64,000 bases of DNA, from positions 434,001 through 498,000 of the forward strand of contig NZ_CAJFCL010000003.1 in the NCBI RefSeq assembly GCF_904063065.1. The letters run 5' to 3'. Position 1 is the first letter of the stretch. Every line of letters begins with the position of its first letter. Shown in pieces: positions 1 through 10,788 of the stretch. The notes under the pieces were generated by a model that saw nothing but the letters and a program-made list of their open reading frames with translations, was not told the origin of the DNA and made no database searches. Source of the DNA: Pseudomonas paraversuta. GTDB taxonomy: Bacteria > Pseudomonadota > Gammaproteobacteria > Pseudomonadales > Pseudomonadaceae. A program made the position numbers and the translations under genes.

Positions 1-324
1 GTCGTTGTCCAGCAGGCGCTGGAGTTTTTTGATGTGACCCACCGAGCGGATAGTGGTGCGACCCAGCTTGCGCACGCGCTCGGCAATGGCGTCGGTGGTG
101 GCAAAAATCTGATCGGACTGCTCGTCCAGCAGCAGATGGAAGTCACGGAAGTGCGGGCCTGACATATGCCAGTGGAAGTTCTTGGTTTTCATGTAAATGG
201 CAAAGGTATCGGCCAGCAGGGCATTCACTTCTGCCGCAATGTTGATGCAGGCTTCATCGCTCAGCGCCGAAGGTGTCCGCAGATCGGCCTTTCTGCTTTC
301 CTTGGCGGATTTCAGGTCTTTCAT
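1..324 (-). CDS. dps: Dps family ferritin-like protein, partial (N-terminal ~108 residues)
   Basis: DNA-protection-during-starvation protein: a ferritin-like four-helix protein that oxidises and stores iron and can bind DNA in stationary phase. The gene runs off the left edge, so only the N-terminal 108 residues are present. It starts at the ATG complementary to 322-324, followed by Lys-Asp-Leu-Lys-Ser-Ala-Lys. The family's ferroxidase signature is visible near residues 50-70: Asn-Phe-His-Trp-His-Met-Ser-Gly-Pro-His-Phe, then Phe-His-Leu-Leu-Leu-Asp-Glu-Gln, which supplies the intersubunit iron ligands (His, Asp, Glu). The basic N-terminal tail agrees with DNA binding. Family assignment is firm; the completeness of the C-terminus cannot be judged here. 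Confidence 0.9.
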   Translation of the reverse strand, partial: MKDLKSAKESRKADLRTPSALSDEACINIAAEVNALLADTFAIYMKTKNFHWHMSGPHFRDFHLLLDEQSDQIFATTDAIAERVRKLGRTTIRSVGHIKKLQRLLDND

Positions 325-531
325 GATGGTTCCTCGTGGTGGCTGGAAATGGGGATGACGCAGGGTGTCGGGCGTGTCTGTGCCGGCTGACTAAAGACCA
401 GGAACTGCCTTTCGTCAAACGCACCCTGGAGCCGTCTACAGGTTGCGACCGGCGAAAGAGCAAGATTGTTCAATACTTTGGAACACCCTGCTGCGACCCT
501 TTGCCACTGCTTATTGCCGGGATGTTTTTTG

Positions 532-1227
532 ATGCCTACGACCCTTCCACGCGTCGCGTTCACCCGCGGTGCGATTGCTTGTCTTCCATTGACCCTGGCG
601 TGTGCGCCCTGGGGGTTGCTGGCGGGTTCGACGGCAATTGATGCGCAATTGACCCCGCTGCAGAGTCAGGGTCTGTCGGTGTTTGTTTTTGCCGGGGCGG
701 CCCAGTTGGTGGCCATTGGCATGATCAAGGGTGGCGCCAGTGTGATTTCAATCCTGCTGACCACCTTGCTCCTGACCTCGCAGCATTTGCTGTACGCGAT
801 GCATCTGCGCCCGCTGGTGTCGCCACTGCCGGTCAGGTGGCGGTTCGGGCTCGGGTTCCTGCTGACCGACGAATTTTTCGCCCTGGTCAGCCCCTATGAC
901 CAGAAGACCTTCAGTCGCTGGTACGCATTGGGTGTCGGGCTGTGCATGTACCTGGGCTGGAACCTCTTTACCCTGCTTGGGGTAATACTGGGCAAGAGCA
1001 TTCCGGGGCTGGATCAACTGGGGCTGGAGTTCTCGATTGCCGCGACTTTTATCGCCCTGATTACACCCGTGGTGCGTAATGTGCCGACGGTGATCTGTGT
1101 CGCGGTCTCACTGCTGAGCGTGGTGCTGTTCAGTCACTGGCAGTGGGAGTCGGCGATTGTATTGGCGGGGCTGGCGGGCATGGCTGCAGGTTATCTGTGC
1201 AAGCGGCTGGGGGAGTACTTCGCATGA
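532..1227 (+). CDS. azlC: AzlC family branched-chain amino acid exporter, large subunit
   Basis: Integral membrane protein of about 231 residues, the large subunit of the AzlCD/LIV-E branched-chain amino acid exporter. It has the AzlC pattern: Arg-Gly at the N-terminus, then a first helix containing Ala-Pro-Trp-Gly, a Phe-Ala-Gly-Ala-Ala-Gln segment near residue 60, and four to five further hydrophobic helices. I chose the ATG at 532 because it puts the conserved start of the family close to the N-terminus; an upstream GTG/ATG in frame at 466 would add an unconserved leader. The stop overlaps the next start (ATGA), so the two subunits are translationally coupled. The exact substrate is an inference from the family. 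Confidence 0.88.
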   Translation: MPTTLPRVAFTRGAIACLPLTLACAPWGLLAGSTAIDAQLTPLQSQGLSVFVFAGAAQLVAIGMIKGGASVISILLTTLLLTSQHLLYAMHLRPLVSPLPVRWRFGLGFLLTDEFFALVSPYDQKTFSRWYALGVGLCMYLGWNLFTLLGVILGKSIPGLDQLGLEFSIAATFIALITPVVRNVPTVICVAVSLLSVVLFSHWQWESAIVLAGLAGMAAGYLCKRLGEYFA

Positions 1228-1535
1228 TCTGGATGATTATCGCGGGGATGACCCTGATTCTGTTTTTCAACCGCTACCTGTTTCTGGAGCCGCGGTTGCC
1301 GATTCGCCTGAACCGGCGGGTAAAGGAGTTTCTCGGGTTTGCGGTGCCGGGGATGCTCACAGCTATTTGCGGGCCGATCATTTTTGTCAAAGATCACGGC
1401 CTCGACCTGGGGCCGGGCAATCCGTACCTGCTGGCCGGCCTGTGTGCGATAGGGCTGATGCTCTGGAGTCGCAACGTTCTGCTCAGTGTTGCGTTAAGCA
1501 TGGGGCTGTTTTATCTGTTTCGCTGGTGGCTTTGA
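1224..1535 (+). CDS. azlD: AzlD family branched-chain amino acid exporter, small subunit
   Basis: Small hydrophobic partner of the preceding AzlC, 103 residues with about four membrane helices. AzlD features are the Phe-Leu-Gly-Phe-Ala-Val-Pro-Gly-Met-Leu-Thr-Ala segment near residues 50-60 and the short C-terminal helices ending Arg-Trp-Trp-Leu. The start codon overlaps the azlC stop by four bases. AzlC and AzlD normally work as a heteromeric pair in the inner membrane, exporting branched-chain amino acids when they are in excess. Confidence 0.87.
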   Translation: MIWMIIAGMTLILFFNRYLFLEPRLPIRLNRRVKEFLGFAVPGMLTAICGPIIFVKDHGLDLGPGNPYLLAGLCAIGLMLWSRNVLLSVALSMGLFYLFRWWL

Positions 1536-1677
1536 TCTGGGCCGCAGCTCGCGTAGTGAAGGGACCGCTGACGGCAACGCCGTCACTGACCAGGTACCAG
1601 CAGGCCAGAAGGCCGTCGGCTCGAAGCCGGGCCGGTACTGCGCTACCGATGACAGACATGACATGAACTTTTGACAT
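1483..1677 (-). CDS. small hypothetical protein, 64 residues
   Basis: Short gene on the minus strand that overlaps the 3' end of azlD tail to tail by about 50 bases. A good ribosome site (GAGAGG) sits seven bases before the ATG at 1675-1677. The product has a core Leu-Leu-Ala-Cys-Trp-Tyr-Leu-Val-Ser-Asp-Gly followed by Gly-Pro-Phe-Thr-Thr, a pattern like the GYF_2/SPOR-type short folds in which an aromatic strand is followed by Gly-Pro-Phe/Tyr. No signal peptide or membrane segment is visible. I do not recognise a named family; the ribosome site and the ordered core are the reasons to call it real. Confidence 0.5.
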   Translation of the reverse strand: MSKVHVMSVIGSAVPARLRADGLLACWYLVSDGVAVSGPFTTRAAAQIKATSETDKTAPCLTQH

Positions 1678-1778
1678 ACAAACCTCTCTGCAAACAATGT
1701 TGCTAGCTTAAGGTCTGTGCCGGTGCGCAAATAATCATTGCGCGTGATAGTGGCCATTGATGCCAGTGAGGTCAGGGG

Positions 1779-1973
1779 CTAATCAACCACCTGGTCGAGC
1801 ATCTGCATCACTTGCTGATCGCTGATGAGCCCTTCGCTTACAAGGTGCTGGGCCAGCAGCGACATGAGTTTCGCAGTGCGGTGGCCTTCGAGCTGCTTGA
1901 GCTCGGTGAGGGTGTTATAGACCTTGCTTGAAGTGCACAGGCCTGCGGTGCGGTGCGGGTTTTGTGTAGGCAT
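1779..1973 (-). CDS. small hypothetical protein, 64 residues
   Basis: Cytoplasmic-looking small protein. The ATG at 1971-1973 is preceded by AAGGA at good spacing; longer in-frame starts upstream lack a ribosome site. The C-terminal half is strongly helical: Leu-Thr-Glu-Leu-Lys-Gln-Leu-Glu-Gly-His, then Ile-Ser-Asp-Gln-Gln-Val-Met-Gln-Met-Leu-Asp-Gln-Val-Val-Asp, which reads like a short regulatory or adaptor helix pair. No named family recognised. It faces the exported Pro/Tyr-rich gene on the same strand, with a 166-base gap. Confidence 0.5.
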   Translation of the reverse strand: MPTQNPHRTAGLCTSSKVYNTLTELKQLEGHRTAKLMSLLAQHLVSEGLISDQQVMQMLDQVVD

Positions 1974-2139
1974 ACAGGTCGTCCTTGTTTTTATAAAGTG
2001 CTCTTGTTGGCTGTCCGGGTGCAGCGGACTGTTGACCATCATGCCGCAACCCGCAGCATGAGGCTGTCTCAGCCGCGACACCCATGACATCTAATCAGAC
2101 CTGGCGCCAGCTTCACAAGCCTGCCGGTGAACCCGCTGC

Positions 2140-2490
2140 TTACCAGCGCGGCGGGCCGTAGTAGCCGCGGGGCGGGCCGTAATACACCGGGTGCGGGCGA
2201 CCATAGTAGCCCTGGTAATAGACCGGTTGTGGCGCCGGGACATAGACCGGCCGTGGCTGGTAATAGATCGGTTGCGGCTGGACATACACCGGCTGCGGCT
2301 GCGCATAGACCGGTTGCTGGATATACACCGGACGTGGTTGTTGTGCAGCCATGACCGAGCCTGCAACGGTAGCGCCGACCACTGCACCGACAACGGCTGA
2401 TCCGGCATCCCAACCGCCATGGGCGCTGGCTTGGCCTGCGACAGCCAAAGCGCCGATAAGCAAAGCTACTTTGGGGATGGTACGCATCAT
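2140..2490 (-). CDS. exported proline/tyrosine-rich protein with glycine-zipper segment
   Basis: 116-residue secreted protein. It has an N-terminal signal peptide (cleavage after Gly-Gln-Ala-Ser-Ala), a short Gly/Ala/Val zipper (Gly-Ser-Ala-Val-Val-Gly-Ala-Val-Val-Gly-Ala) at about residues 30-45, and a long low-complexity tail of Pro-Val-Tyr / Pro-Gln-Pro repeats ending in Gly-Tyr-Tyr-Gly-Pro-Pro motifs. The start ATG (2488-2490) follows AGAGGA; a second in-frame ATG is next to it. Proteins of this shape are common in Pseudomonas and are usually labelled hypothetical periplasmic or outer-membrane-associated. No enzymatic motif is seen. Confidence 0.75.
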   Translation of the reverse strand: MMRTIPKVALLIGALAVAGQASAHGGWDAGSAVVGAVVGATVAGSVMAAQQPRPVYIQQPVYAQPQPVYVQPQPIYYQPRPVYVPAPQPVYYQGYYGRPHPVYYGPPRGYYGPPRW

Positions 2491-2719
2491 GACGATTCCT
2501 CTGGTTTCAGTCCCGACTTTGGCCACTGGGCCACGTAAACATTGCGGGGATAACTCTATGACCGCCTTTTTTGAAAAAACTGCGGAGCGCTTCGGTAAAT
2601 ATTGTGTAAGGTTTGCCCGGCGCTGAGACGTTTCAGCCCGGGCAGCAGCAATATGATCCAACAAAACTACCCACGCGGCTTGTGCCGTCGATCTGAAAGC
2701 AATCTGCAAGGAGATGAGC

Positions 2720-3538
2720 ATGCAAATGAATCCGGATAAAGACACCCGACTGTGCATATCGCTGTCGGGCCGGCCGGGGAACTTCGGACTGCGTTTTCAT
2801 AATCATCTATACGAGCAGCTGGGCCTGAACTTTTACTACAAGGCGTTCAGCAGCAAGGATCTGGCAGGGGCGGTGACCGGTATCCGGGCCCTGGGCATTC
2901 GCGGCTGCGGCGTGTCCATGCCCTTCAAGGAGGCCTGCATTGCGCTGGTCGATGAGCTGGATGCCTCGGCCCGGGCCATTGCGTCGATCAACACCATCGT
3001 CAATACCGATGGCCACTTGAAGGCCTACAACACCGACTACATCGCCATAGCCCAATTGCTGCGCGATCATAAAGTCCCGCAGCAAACCACATTCGCCCTG
3101 CGCGGCAGCGGTGGCATGGCCAAGGCCGTGGCATCGGCCTTGCGTGATGGTGGTTATCGCAATGGTCTGATCGTGGCCCGCAATGAGGCGACGGGGGCGG
3201 GGCTGGCCAAAACCCTGGGTTATGCCTGGCAGCCGGAGCTGGGGGGGAGCAGGCCGCAGATGCTGATCAATACCACGCCCGTGGGCATGACGGGGGGCGC
3301 CGAGGCGAATGATCTGGCGTTTGCAGAAGATGCAATTGCGCAGGCAGAAATCATCTTCGATGTGGTGGCCATTCCGGCTGAAACGCCATTGATCCTTTGC
3401 GCTCGGGCTCAGGGCAAGCGGGTGATTACCGGCCTTGAGGTCATTGCGATCCAGGCCCTGGAGCAGTTTGTGCTGTACACCGGCGTGCGGCCCACAGCCG
3501 AGCAGTTCAAGGCCGCGGTGGCTTTTGCCCGTAGCTGA
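2720..3538 (+). CDS. shikimate 5-dehydrogenase-like protein (AroE paralogue, SdhL type)
   Basis: 272-residue NADP-dependent oxidoreductase related to AroE. The N-terminal substrate domain contains Ser-Leu-Ser-Gly-Arg-Pro-Gly-Asn-Phe-Gly and the Val-Ser-Met-Pro-Phe-Lys-Glu motif with the catalytic lysine; Asn-Thr-Asp follows near residue 105. The nucleotide-binding loop reads Gly-Ser-Gly-Gly-Met-Ala-Lys rather than the GAGGAA usual for AroE. These are traits of the shikimate-dehydrogenase-like (HI0607/SdhL) branch, whose physiological substrate is unsettled. The start at 2720 is preferred over ATG 2714 because AAGGAG (2708-2713) then has a six-base spacer. Confidence 0.85.
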   Translation: MQMNPDKDTRLCISLSGRPGNFGLRFHNHLYEQLGLNFYYKAFSSKDLAGAVTGIRALGIRGCGVSMPFKEACIALVDELDASARAIASINTIVNTDGHLKAYNTDYIAIAQLLRDHKVPQQTTFALRGSGGMAKAVASALRDGGYRNGLIVARNEATGAGLAKTLGYAWQPELGGSRPQMLINTTPVGMTGGAEANDLAFAEDAIAQAEIIFDVVAIPAETPLILCARAQGKRVITGLEVIAIQALEQFVLYTGVRPTAEQFKAAVAFARS

Positions 3539-3544
3539 GTGAAG

Positions 3545-3570
3545 GAGCGGGCGCGTTATTTCGCCCGCTC
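3545..3570. terminator. hairpin between convergent genes
   Basis: Perfect nine-base inverted repeat (GAGCGGGCG / CGCCCGCTC) with an eight-base loop. It sits in the 39-base gap between the convergent shikimate-dehydrogenase-like gene and yceH. There is no clear T-run on either side, so it may be a weak bidirectional terminator or simply a 3'-end protecting structure. Confidence 0.5.
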
Positions 3571-3577
3571 TACGGAT

Positions 3578-4252
3578 TTACTCGAGTTCCGCCAGACGTG
3601 CTTCGAGCGCGGCGATTCGCGCCTCAAGGGCTTCAAAGCGTTCCAGTGATACGCCGGCACTGGCGCTGCTGCGCTCGGCAGGTTGCTGGCGGGCCGAGAT
3701 GATTGTTTCGATATCGGCCGGGTCGCCCAGAGCGTGCATGTAGCGGTCTTCGCGCTGGCCGGACTGGCGCGGCACCAGCAGCGCCAGATCACGGGCGATC
3801 AGGCGCTCCAGCTGGTGTTGCACTTGTTCGGTGTCTTCGAAATCGTGCATGCGTGAGCTGCGGGTCAGCAGCTCATTGAGGGTTTGCGGGCCCCGCAAAA
3901 ACAGCAGCCCCAGCAGGATCACCTGGGCCGGAACCAGCTCCAGCGCCTTGTCGACCTTGTGTTCCCAGCGGTCGGCACGGCTGCCCATCACCAGCCGGGT
4001 AAAGCCGCGACCTTCCAGTGCGCGCAGGCTTTGTCCGACCTGGCCCTGGGTCAGGCTCATCACCGGCTCGCGGCTGGTTTTCTGATTGCAGGCCAGCAGC
4101 AGGGCGTTGAGGGTCAGTGGATAAGTTTCAGGGTGGGTGGCCTGTTTCTCGATCAGGGAGCCGAGAATGCGGATCTCGATGCTGTTGAGACGAGGTCCGG
4201 TGTCAGATTCGATCTGCGGGTTTTCTGTGGACTGACTCGCTGGGGATTCCAT
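3578..4252 (-). CDS. yceH: YceH family protein (DUF480)
   Basis: 224-residue YceH-type protein: two winged-helix domains in tandem (residues ~20-100 and ~105-180) followed by a coiled-coil C-terminus ([11 protein letters not shown]). The conserved start [12 protein letters not shown] and the Asn-Gln-Lys-Thr-Ser-Arg-Glu-Pro-Val motif are present. The molecular role of the family is not established. The ATG is at 4250-4252. Confidence 0.9.
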   Translation of the reverse strand: MESPASQSTENPQIESDTGPRLNSIEIRILGSLIEKQATHPETYPLTLNALLLACNQKTSREPVMSLTQGQVGQSLRALEGRGFTRLVMGSRADRWEHKVDKALELVPAQVILLGLLFLRGPQTLNELLTRSSRMHDFEDTEQVQHQLERLIARDLALLVPRQSGQREDRYMHALGDPADIETIISARQQPAERSSASAGVSLERFEALEARIAALEARLAELE

Positions 4253-4365
4253 TTCTCTTCTCCATTTTTAGCCAGCGGCCATTGTGGAGTCTTTTGCCCG
4301 TTAGAGCGACTGTCTTGATTGGCCCCGCAGGGGGCTGGCCCGGGCAGTACCTGCGGGGAGGGCGG

Positions 4366-5682
4366 TTAGCGGTTGACCAGTTTGGCCGGCAGCGCAATCA
4401 CCAGCAGGCTGCTCAGTAGCAGACAGCCGGCAAAGAACCACAGTGCGCCGGCACCGCTGCCGGTGACGTCGATGGCAATGCCCATCAGCGAATTACTCAC
4501 CAGCCCGGCAATATTGGCCAGCGAGCAGGCCAGGGCGAACCCGGTAGCGGCGGCCCGGCCCTTGAGAAAGGTCGCCGGCAAACTGAAGAACACCGGTACG
4601 GCCCCGATGATGGCGGCCGAAGCAATGGCGAACAGCAAAACCGTGGCAAACACGTTGTGGTTAAAGAAGGTGGTGGCGGCCATGGCTGCCGCACCAATCA
4701 AAAAGGGCACGATGATATGCCAGCGCCGTTCGCGACGACGGTCCGAACTGGCACCGATCATCAGCATGCCAACCAGGGCGGCGGCACTGGGCAGTGCGGT
4801 CAGCACACCGATATGAAAGTTGTCGGCCACCCCGGCGTTGCGAATGAAGGTCGGCATCCAGAACGCCATGGCGTAGGCGCTGAGCAGGATGGAAAAGTCG
4901 ATGCCCCCGAGCATCCAGACCTTGAGGTTGAAAAAGCCGTCACGGAAGCTGTGCTTGCTGTTTTTGCCCTCGACGTCATCCAGGCGCAGTTCGCCTTCGA
5001 GCAAGGCTTTTTCTTCGTCGTTCAGCCATTTGGCTTTGTGATGGTTATCCGGCAGTACCCAGAACGTCAGGATGCCGAGCAGCACGCTGGGTACGGCTTC
5101 GACGATAAACAGCCATTGCCAGCCGCGCAGGCCGGCGGTGTTGTCGAAGGCGCCCATGATCCAGCCCGACAGCGGCCCGCCGATCACGCTGGAAAGCGGC
5201 ATGCCGATCATGAACAGGGCAATGATGCGCCCGCGCCGATAGGTCGGAAACCAGGTGGTCAGGTAGTACAGCACGCCCGGCAGAAACCCGGCTTCGGCCG
5301 CACCCAGCAGAAAGCGTACAAAGTAGAACTGGGTCGGGGTGGTGACCAGCATGGTGCAGGCCGACAGCAGGCCCCAGGTAATCATGATCCGGGCAATCCA
5401 GACCTTGGCCCCGACCTTCTCCAGCGCCAGGTTGCTCGGCACCTCGAACAGGATATAACCGACGAAAAACAGGCCCGCGCCAAGGCCGAATGCGGTCTCG
5501 CTGAAATGCAGGTCTTGCAGCATTTGCAGCTTGGCGAAGCCGATGTTGATCCGGTCCAGATAGGACGCCAGATAACAGAAGCAAAGAAAGGGGATCAGTT
5601 TCCAGGTGATCTTGTGATAGAGCGCCTTGACGGGATCTGCCACAGGGGTCGCAAGGGTTGTTCCAGCATTTGCAGAGGGCAT
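4366..5682 (-). CDS. nicT: NicT, MFS transporter for nicotinate-pathway compound
   Basis: Twelve-helix major-facilitator transporter of the anion:cation symporter (ACS) branch, 438 residues. Hallmarks are Tyr-Leu-Asp-Arg-Ile-Asn-Ile-Gly-Phe-Ala in helix 1 and Arg-Phe-Leu-Leu-Gly-Ala-Ala-Glu-Ala-Gly-Phe-Leu-Pro-Gly in helix 4. Start ATG 5680-5682 follows AGGAG; a longer in-frame extension upstream lacks a ribosome site. It is the last gene of the leftward nicCDEFT operon, which supports uptake of nicotinate or 6-hydroxynicotinate; the exact substrate is inferred from P. putida NicT. About 200 non-coding bases separate it from nicF. Confidence 0.85.
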   Translation of the reverse strand: MPSANAGTTLATPVADPVKALYHKITWKLIPFLCFCYLASYLDRINIGFAKLQMLQDLHFSETAFGLGAGLFFVGYILFEVPSNLALEKVGAKVWIARIMITWGLLSACTMLVTTPTQFYFVRFLLGAAEAGFLPGVLYYLTTWFPTYRRGRIIALFMIGMPLSSVIGGPLSGWIMGAFDNTAGLRGWQWLFIVEAVPSVLLGILTFWVLPDNHHKAKWLNDEEKALLEGELRLDDVEGKNSKHSFRDGFFNLKVWMLGGIDFSILLSAYAMAFWMPTFIRNAGVADNFHIGVLTALPSAAALVGMLMIGASSDRRRERRWHIIVPFLIGAAAMAATTFFNHNVFATVLLFAIASAAIIGAVPVFFSLPATFLKGRAAATGFALACSLANIAGLVSNSLMGIAIDVTGSGAGALWFFAGCLLLSSLLVIALPAKLVNR

Positions 5683-5885
5683 GTGTGTCTCCTGGCGGTG
5701 ACTTATGTTTGTTTTTGTGTAGCCGCGATCAGTGCTTTGGTAGGCTCGTAAAGCGGCTTCCAAAGGCAGTGTCAGAAGACTGGGCCGGCCCTCCTCGATG
5801 CTCGGAGTGAGGCCTTGCCCAGTTGTGGCGACCGGTGCTCTGCGGCCCGGTTCTATGGCGGATTTCCCTGTCTGCCGGATGTTAC

Positions 5886-6524
5886 TCAAACGCTTTTGGC
5901 GAATTGCTCCATGGCCTCCCGTTTGCTCACCACATCGCCATATTTACTGTCGATATCGAACAGGTTGGCTTCATGCGGCGCGCTGTGCCGGTCACCGACA
6001 CACTCGCGCACAACGATGGTGCGAAAGCCGTGTTGCACGGCATCCACTGCTGTTGCGCGGATGCAGCCACTGGTGGAGCAGCCTGCGAGGACCAGGGTGT
6101 CGATACCCTGGGCGTGCAACAGCGATGCCAGGCTGGTGCCGAAAAACGAACTGGCATATTGCTTGCTGATCACCACTTCATCCGCATTCGGTGTGACCGC
6201 TTCGCAGAAGGCGGCCAGCGGGTTGCCCTCGACCATGTCTTTCATCACCGGGGCTTTTTTAAGCCAGATCCCGCCGTCGGCAAAATGCCCCGGGTGGTAG
6301 CGGATATTGGTATGCACCACCAAAACTCCGTGGTCACGGGCGCAGGCCAGCAGCCCGGCACTCTCGGCGACAGCGCTGACCACGCCCGGGGCGAACAGGG
6401 GGGCGCCCTCGCGGGTATAACCCTGCATGAAATCCACCATCAGCAAGGCCGGCTTGTTGCCAAAACCGATGCGCTGGCCCCATACGCCCTGATAGTTGGC
6501 GTCGGCACTTTGTTCCTGGCTCAT
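5886..6524 (-). CDS. nicF: NicF, maleamate amidohydrolase
   Basis: Isochorismatase-like cysteine hydrolase of 212 residues that converts maleamate to maleate and ammonia, a late step of nicotinate breakdown. The catalytic triad can be placed at Asp31 (Leu-Met-Val-Asp-Phe), Lys121 (Val-Ile-Ser-Lys-Gln-Tyr) and Cys154 (Ser-Thr-Ser-Gly-Cys-Ile-Arg-Ala-Thr). The ATG at 6522-6524 follows GGAGC. It lies 10 bases downstream of nicE in the same operon. Confidence 0.92.
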   Translation of the reverse strand: MSQEQSADANYQGVWGQRIGFGNKPALLMVDFMQGYTREGAPLFAPGVVSAVAESAGLLACARDHGVLVVHTNIRYHPGHFADGGIWLKKAPVMKDMVEGNPLAAFCEAVTPNADEVVISKQYASSFFGTSLASLLHAQGIDTLVLAGCSTSGCIRATAVDAVQHGFRTIVVRECVGDRHSAPHEANLFDIDSKYGDVVSKREAMEQFAKSV

Positions 6525-6534
6525 GACTTTGCTC

Positions 6535-7290
6535 CTATTTATAAGCGCCCGAAAGCAGCGCGCCGGCGCCCGGCACTATGGGTTCCAGATCGAGGGCCTT
6601 GAGCATGGCGTAAGTGGTGGCAATGGCGGCAGTCAGTACCGGGATTCCGGTTTGCGCTTCAACCTGGGGCACCACGGGCAAGGATTGCATTTGCACGCAG
6701 GCAGATAGCACGATCACGTCCACGCCTTCAAGGTTCATGCTGCTGACAATGGCCGGTAACCTGGCTGGATCATGCAGGGCTACTTGCAGATTGTCGGGGA
6801 TTTCCAGGGCGCGCCAGTCCACCACTTCAAACCCTTCCTCGCGAATGTAATCCACCACCAGCTGTGTCAGCGGCTTCATGTACGGCGCCACGATGGCGAT
6901 TTTTTTGGCGCCCATCACCTTGAGGCCGTCGATCAGTGCGCCGGCGCTGGTAATGACCGGTGCAGTGGCGTCGTTATCGGCCGTGGCCCGGGTCAGGCGC
7001 GCCTCGGATTTGCGATGGTAGCCCAGGCCCATGGCCATGATCGCCACCAGGCAGGCGTAGCCCAGTACGTCGACTTTGGCGTCGGACAGTTCGATGGCGC
7101 AGCGGTCGGATTCGCCGTCCATTGCTGCCAGTTCTTCCTTGCGCACCTGTTTCATGCGCATGCGGCTGGAGTGGAAGGTGAAGCGTTCGGGGCGGATCAA
7201 TTGGCGTGCGGTGAGCATCGCCGGAATCTCGGTTTCCATGGTGGTGTTGGAGCTCGGCACAATCTGGCCGATGCGGTAAGGCTTGATCAC
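6535..7290 (-). CDS. nicE: NicE, maleate cis-trans isomerase
   Basis: Asp/Glu-racemase-superfamily enzyme, 251 residues, isomerising maleate to fumarate, the last step of the nic pathway before the citric acid cycle. The two active-site cysteines are visible at Cys80 (Gly-Tyr-Ala-Cys-Leu-Val-Ala) and Cys198 (Leu-Ser-Ala-Cys-Val-Gln-Met-Gln), and the N-terminal Ile-Val-Pro-Ser-Ser-Asn-Thr motif is typical of maleate isomerases. The start is a GTG (7288-7290) placed six bases after AAGGAGAC. Confidence 0.92.
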   Translation of the reverse strand: MIKPYRIGQIVPSSNTTMETEIPAMLTARQLIRPERFTFHSSRMRMKQVRKEELAAMDGESDRCAIELSDAKVDVLGYACLVAIMAMGLGYHRKSEARLTRATADNDATAPVITSAGALIDGLKVMGAKKIAIVAPYMKPLTQLVVDYIREEGFEVVDWRALEIPDNLQVALHDPARLPAIVSSMNLEGVDVIVLSACVQMQSLPVVPQVEAQTGIPVLTAAIATTYAMLKALDLEPIVPGAGALLSGAYK

Positions 7291-7326
7291 AGAGTGTCTC
7301 CTTAAAAGCGTTGCGCAGAATGCGGA

Positions 7327-9361
<2,035 letters not shown>

Positions 9362-9508
9362 ATTAATTTTCAAGCTGTATAGCCCCTCAGAAAAATAAAT
9401 AATTTGCCTGAGGGCTGTTTTCAGCCTTGAAAGCCACTAATTGTTGGGCTCTAACTGTTGTGTGGTTTTTTTGGCTTTTCGGAAAATAATGTTCATCAGT
9501 TATTAAAT

Positions 9509-9520
9509 AGTGTGTACGCT
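9509..9520. promoter_or_regulatory. candidate NicR operator, nicX side
   Basis: AGTGTGTACGCT, differing from the nicC-side copy by one base and followed by a similar TTA-rich stretch. It lies about 92 bases before the nicX ATG, where it could overlap or flank the nicX promoter. Proposed as the second NicR site by similarity. Confidence 0.48.
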
Positions 9521-9612
9521 TTAGTTGAGCGGCTGAAACGCTCTGCCTGATTTGGTACGACGGGCAGTTCGGCGTTTGCCCCCTGCAGCGATTCGATAGA
9601 GAGGATGAGTAA

Positions 9613-10647
9613 ATGCCGGTGAGCGACTGCGAGTTGACGCAAATGTTTGAGCACGTGTTGCAACTGTCCCGAGTGGACGCGACCCAGAGTGTCGCAGTGC
9701 TCAAAAGCCACTATTCCGATCCGCGTACGGTGCGGGCCGCCATGGACGCCGCCCAGCGTCTTGGGGCCAAGGTCTACGCCGTGGAATTGCCCTCGTTCAA
9801 TCACCCGACGGCCATGGGTAATGACATGACGGCTTACTGCGGGGACACCGCGCTCACGGGCAACATTGCGGCGCAACGGGCGCTGGAGGCGGCGGATCTG
9901 GTGGTCGATACCATGATGCTGCTGCATTCGCCGGAGCAGGAGCAGATCCTCAAGACCGGAACCCGGATTCTGTTGGCGGTTGAACCCCCGGAAGTGCTGG
10001 CGCGGATGCTGCCGACCCTGGCCGACAAGGAGCGGGTGATGGCGGCCGGAAAACTGCTGGAGCAAGCGCGCTCCATGCATGTCAGATCCAGGGCAGGGAG
10101 TGATTTCAAGGCGTTGCTGGGGCAGTACCCGGCCGTGACCGAGTATGGTTTTGCCGATGAGCCGGGGCGTTGGGACCATTGGCCCAGCGGCTTCCTGTTC
10201 TCCTGGCCGAATGAAGAAACCGCCGAAGGCGTGCTGGTAATCGATGTCGGCGATATCATCTTGCCGTTCAAGAACTATTCGCGAGAGCGCATCACCCTGG
10301 AAATCGACAAGGGTTTCATTACCTCGATTCATGGCGGGTTCGAAGCCGAGTATTTGCGCGACTACCTGAAGTATTTCAACGACCCGGAGGTGTACGGCAT
10401 TTCCCATATCGGTTGGGGTTTGCAGCCGCGCGCCCAATGGACGGCGATGGGCCTGCACGACAAGAACGACGGAATGTGCATGGATGCGCGGGCATTCGAG
10501 GGTAACTTCCTGTTTTCCACCGGGCCCAATACCGAAGTCGGTGGCACGCGCAAGACCCCGTGCCATCTGGATATCCCGTTGCGACATTGCGATATCTATC
10601 TTGATGATCAGGCGGTGGTTGCCGGCGGTGTGGTACTGGCCCGCTAA
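9613..10647 (+). CDS. nicX: NicX, 2,5-dihydroxypyridine 5,6-dioxygenase
   Basis: Non-haem iron ring-cleaving dioxygenase, 344 residues, converting 2,5-dihydroxypyridine to N-formylmaleamate. The iron ligands known for NicX (His265, His318, Asp320) fall exactly in place here: Ile-Ser-His-Ile-Gly at 263-267 and Pro-Cys-His-Leu-Asp at 316-320. The ATG follows GAGAGGATGA. It is transcribed away from nicC and is followed by nicR, as in P. putida. Confidence 0.95.
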   Translation: MPVSDCELTQMFEHVLQLSRVDATQSVAVLKSHYSDPRTVRAAMDAAQRLGAKVYAVELPSFNHPTAMGNDMTAYCGDTALTGNIAAQRALEAADLVVDTMMLLHSPEQEQILKTGTRILLAVEPPEVLARMLPTLADKERVMAAGKLLEQARSMHVRSRAGSDFKALLGQYPAVTEYGFADEPGRWDHWPSGFLFSWPNEETAEGVLVIDVGDIILPFKNYSRERITLEIDKGFITSIHGGFEAEYLRDYLKYFNDPEVYGISHIGWGLQPRAQWTAMGLHDKNDGMCMDARAFEGNFLFSTGPNTEVGGTRKTPCHLDIPLRHCDIYLDDQAVVAGGVVLAR

Positions 10648-10749
10648 ACCAGGCCCGCCCGGGTCAGGGGCCGGTGTTGTGGGAGCCGGCTCCTGCATGG
10701 GCGTTGCGACACAGATTGAGCATTACCCCGATCATGGCCCCACAGGTTA

Positions 10750-10761
10750 AGGTCATGACCT
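10750..10761. promoter_or_regulatory. 12-bp perfect palindrome upstream of nicR
   Basis: AGGTCATGACCT, a perfect palindrome 28 bases before the preferred nicR start. It does not resemble the AGTGT sites of the nicC-nicX region, so it may bind a different regulator, or be coincidental. A REP-like GTGGGAGCCGGCTCC hairpin lies just upstream (10679-10693). Confidence 0.3.
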
Positions 10762-10788
10762 CTCACCCTTGAATTGAAAGAGGCCGTT

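Noticed and set aside
4657..5751. Long plus-strand frame opposite nicT
   Set aside because: Shadow of the MFS gene on the minus strand; composition follows the antisense of a membrane protein and no ribosome site or motif is present.
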